Origin: PALSA-894 sp963734185
GTDB taxonomy: Bacteria; Pseudomonadota; Alphaproteobacteria; Rhizobiales; Xanthobacteraceae
Direction of reading: 5' to 3'
Assembly (NCBI GenBank): GCA_963734185.1
Contig: CAVTGA010000001.1
Coordinates: 2,790,001-2,854,000, forward strand
DNA: 64,000 nucleotides
The notes below the pieces were generated by a model that was not told the origin of the DNA, searched no databases, and saw nothing but the letters and a program-made list of their open reading frames with translations. The position numbers and the translations under genes are program-made. Below are positions 63,692 through 64,000 of the stretch, piece after piece (position 1 is the first letter of the stretch; the number at the start of each line of letters is the position of its first letter).

Positions 63692-64000
63692 TCAAGCCGC
63701 GCGCGCGCCAAGATAGGCCTTCACAGCGGCCCCGACCGCGGCAACGTCGTCGCCGGCCTGACTTTCGGCATCCGCGCCGACTTTCGGATTCTTCACGCCG
63801 GCCATGGCGGTCGAGAGCGGATCGACGGCGGCAGCGGCCGCTTCCTTCGGCGACTTCGCGAGCAGGGCCTTGGCCTCGTCCGCCGTCATCGTGGTGCTGA
63901 AAGCGAGGTGGCTGGCGAGTTCGCCGCGGCCCTTCGCTTCGTCGCTGCCGACGATGGCCGAGATGCGCGCGCGTTCCGCGGCGCTGCCTTCCTTGGAGCC
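63692..64000 (-). CDS. S49-type head maturation protease, C-terminal part, cut by the window edge
   Basis: The visible C-terminal 102 residues read AAERARISAIVGSDEAKGRG, ELASHLAFSTTMTADEAKAL, LLAKSPKEAAAAA and end GAAVKAYLGARAA. The ERARI.AI..SxEA.GR..LA.HLAF motif is typical of the C-terminal part of phage S49/ClpP-like head proteases (lambda gpC). The catalytic region is outside the window. The next gene inward is the decoration protein, the lambda C-D-E order. Confidence 0.75.
   Translation of the reverse strand, partial: GSKEGSAAERARISAIVGSDEAKGRGELASHLAFSTTMTADEAKALLAKSPKEAAAAAVDPLSTAMAGVKNPKVGADAESQAGDDVAAVGAAVKAYLGARAA

Overview
The window is high-GC DNA from an alphaproteobacterium, most likely of the order Hyphomicrobiales (Bradyrhizobium/Xanthobacteraceae-like). 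The evidence is the order murA, small ORF, DUF2948, hisD, UPF0262, low-molecular-weight phosphatase, maf, yacG, tRNA-Phe; a DUF6481 protein; and seven intergenic palindromic elements of kinds I associate with this order. Nothing was computed: family names come from reading translations and motifs.

Layout. 1-5083 is a sugar or sugar-acid uptake and catabolism locus (two MalFG-type permeases, an enolase-superfamily enzyme, a GntR/FadR regulator and a solute-binding protein), recognisable in every gene but broken by many small frameshifts. 5.1-11.0 kb is accessory DNA. It holds an AT-richer block (membrane protein coupled to an M23 peptidase, and a small winged-helix protein), a decayed tRNA-Phe, a second copy of the binding-protein 3' end fused to the tRNA-Phe upstream region, a lipoprotein followed by a proline/threonine-rich repeat protein, and a second, more degraded tRNA-Phe-like remnant. 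The intact tRNA-Phe is at 27.0 kb.

11.1-26.9 kb is ordinary metabolism: an M81/MlrC peptidase, an unrecognised membrane protein, a luciferase-family monooxygenase, a six-gene branched-chain-type ABC transporter operon with an acyl-CoA ligase in the middle, a cytochrome P450, a small conserved-looking ORF, and an M20 peptidase with a one-base frameshift. 27-43 kb is the conserved murA-to-tRNA-Phe cluster on the minus strand. It is interrupted by other genes (a two-CXXCH protein, a two-subunit thiamine-diphosphate decarboxylase, a short-chain dehydrogenase, a MASE1 hybrid histidine kinase, an acyl-CoA ligase, a TNT-like secreted protein, htpG) and lacks infA at its expected place.

43.0-64.0 kb is a tailed-phage prophage that starts just after tRNA-Thr(GGT) and runs off the window. 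Read from the right (its transcription direction) it encodes an S49 head protease, decoration protein, major capsid protein, head-tail joining and tail-terminator proteins, major tail protein, a tail-assembly chaperone with a visible -1 slippery site, tape measure, distal tail proteins, a tip (J-like) protein, receptor-side repeat proteins, and a lysis cassette with two murein hydrolases and overlapping Rz/Rz1-like spanins. Three of its tail genes carry a single-frame break. No integrase, terminase or portal gene lies in the window.

The observations I rate highest are the tRNA-Phe duplications with the fused binding-protein tail (5-11 kb), the uptake-plus-activation transporter operon, the 23-residue repeat tail protein, the chaperone frameshift site, and the unusually long, signal-like decoration protein.
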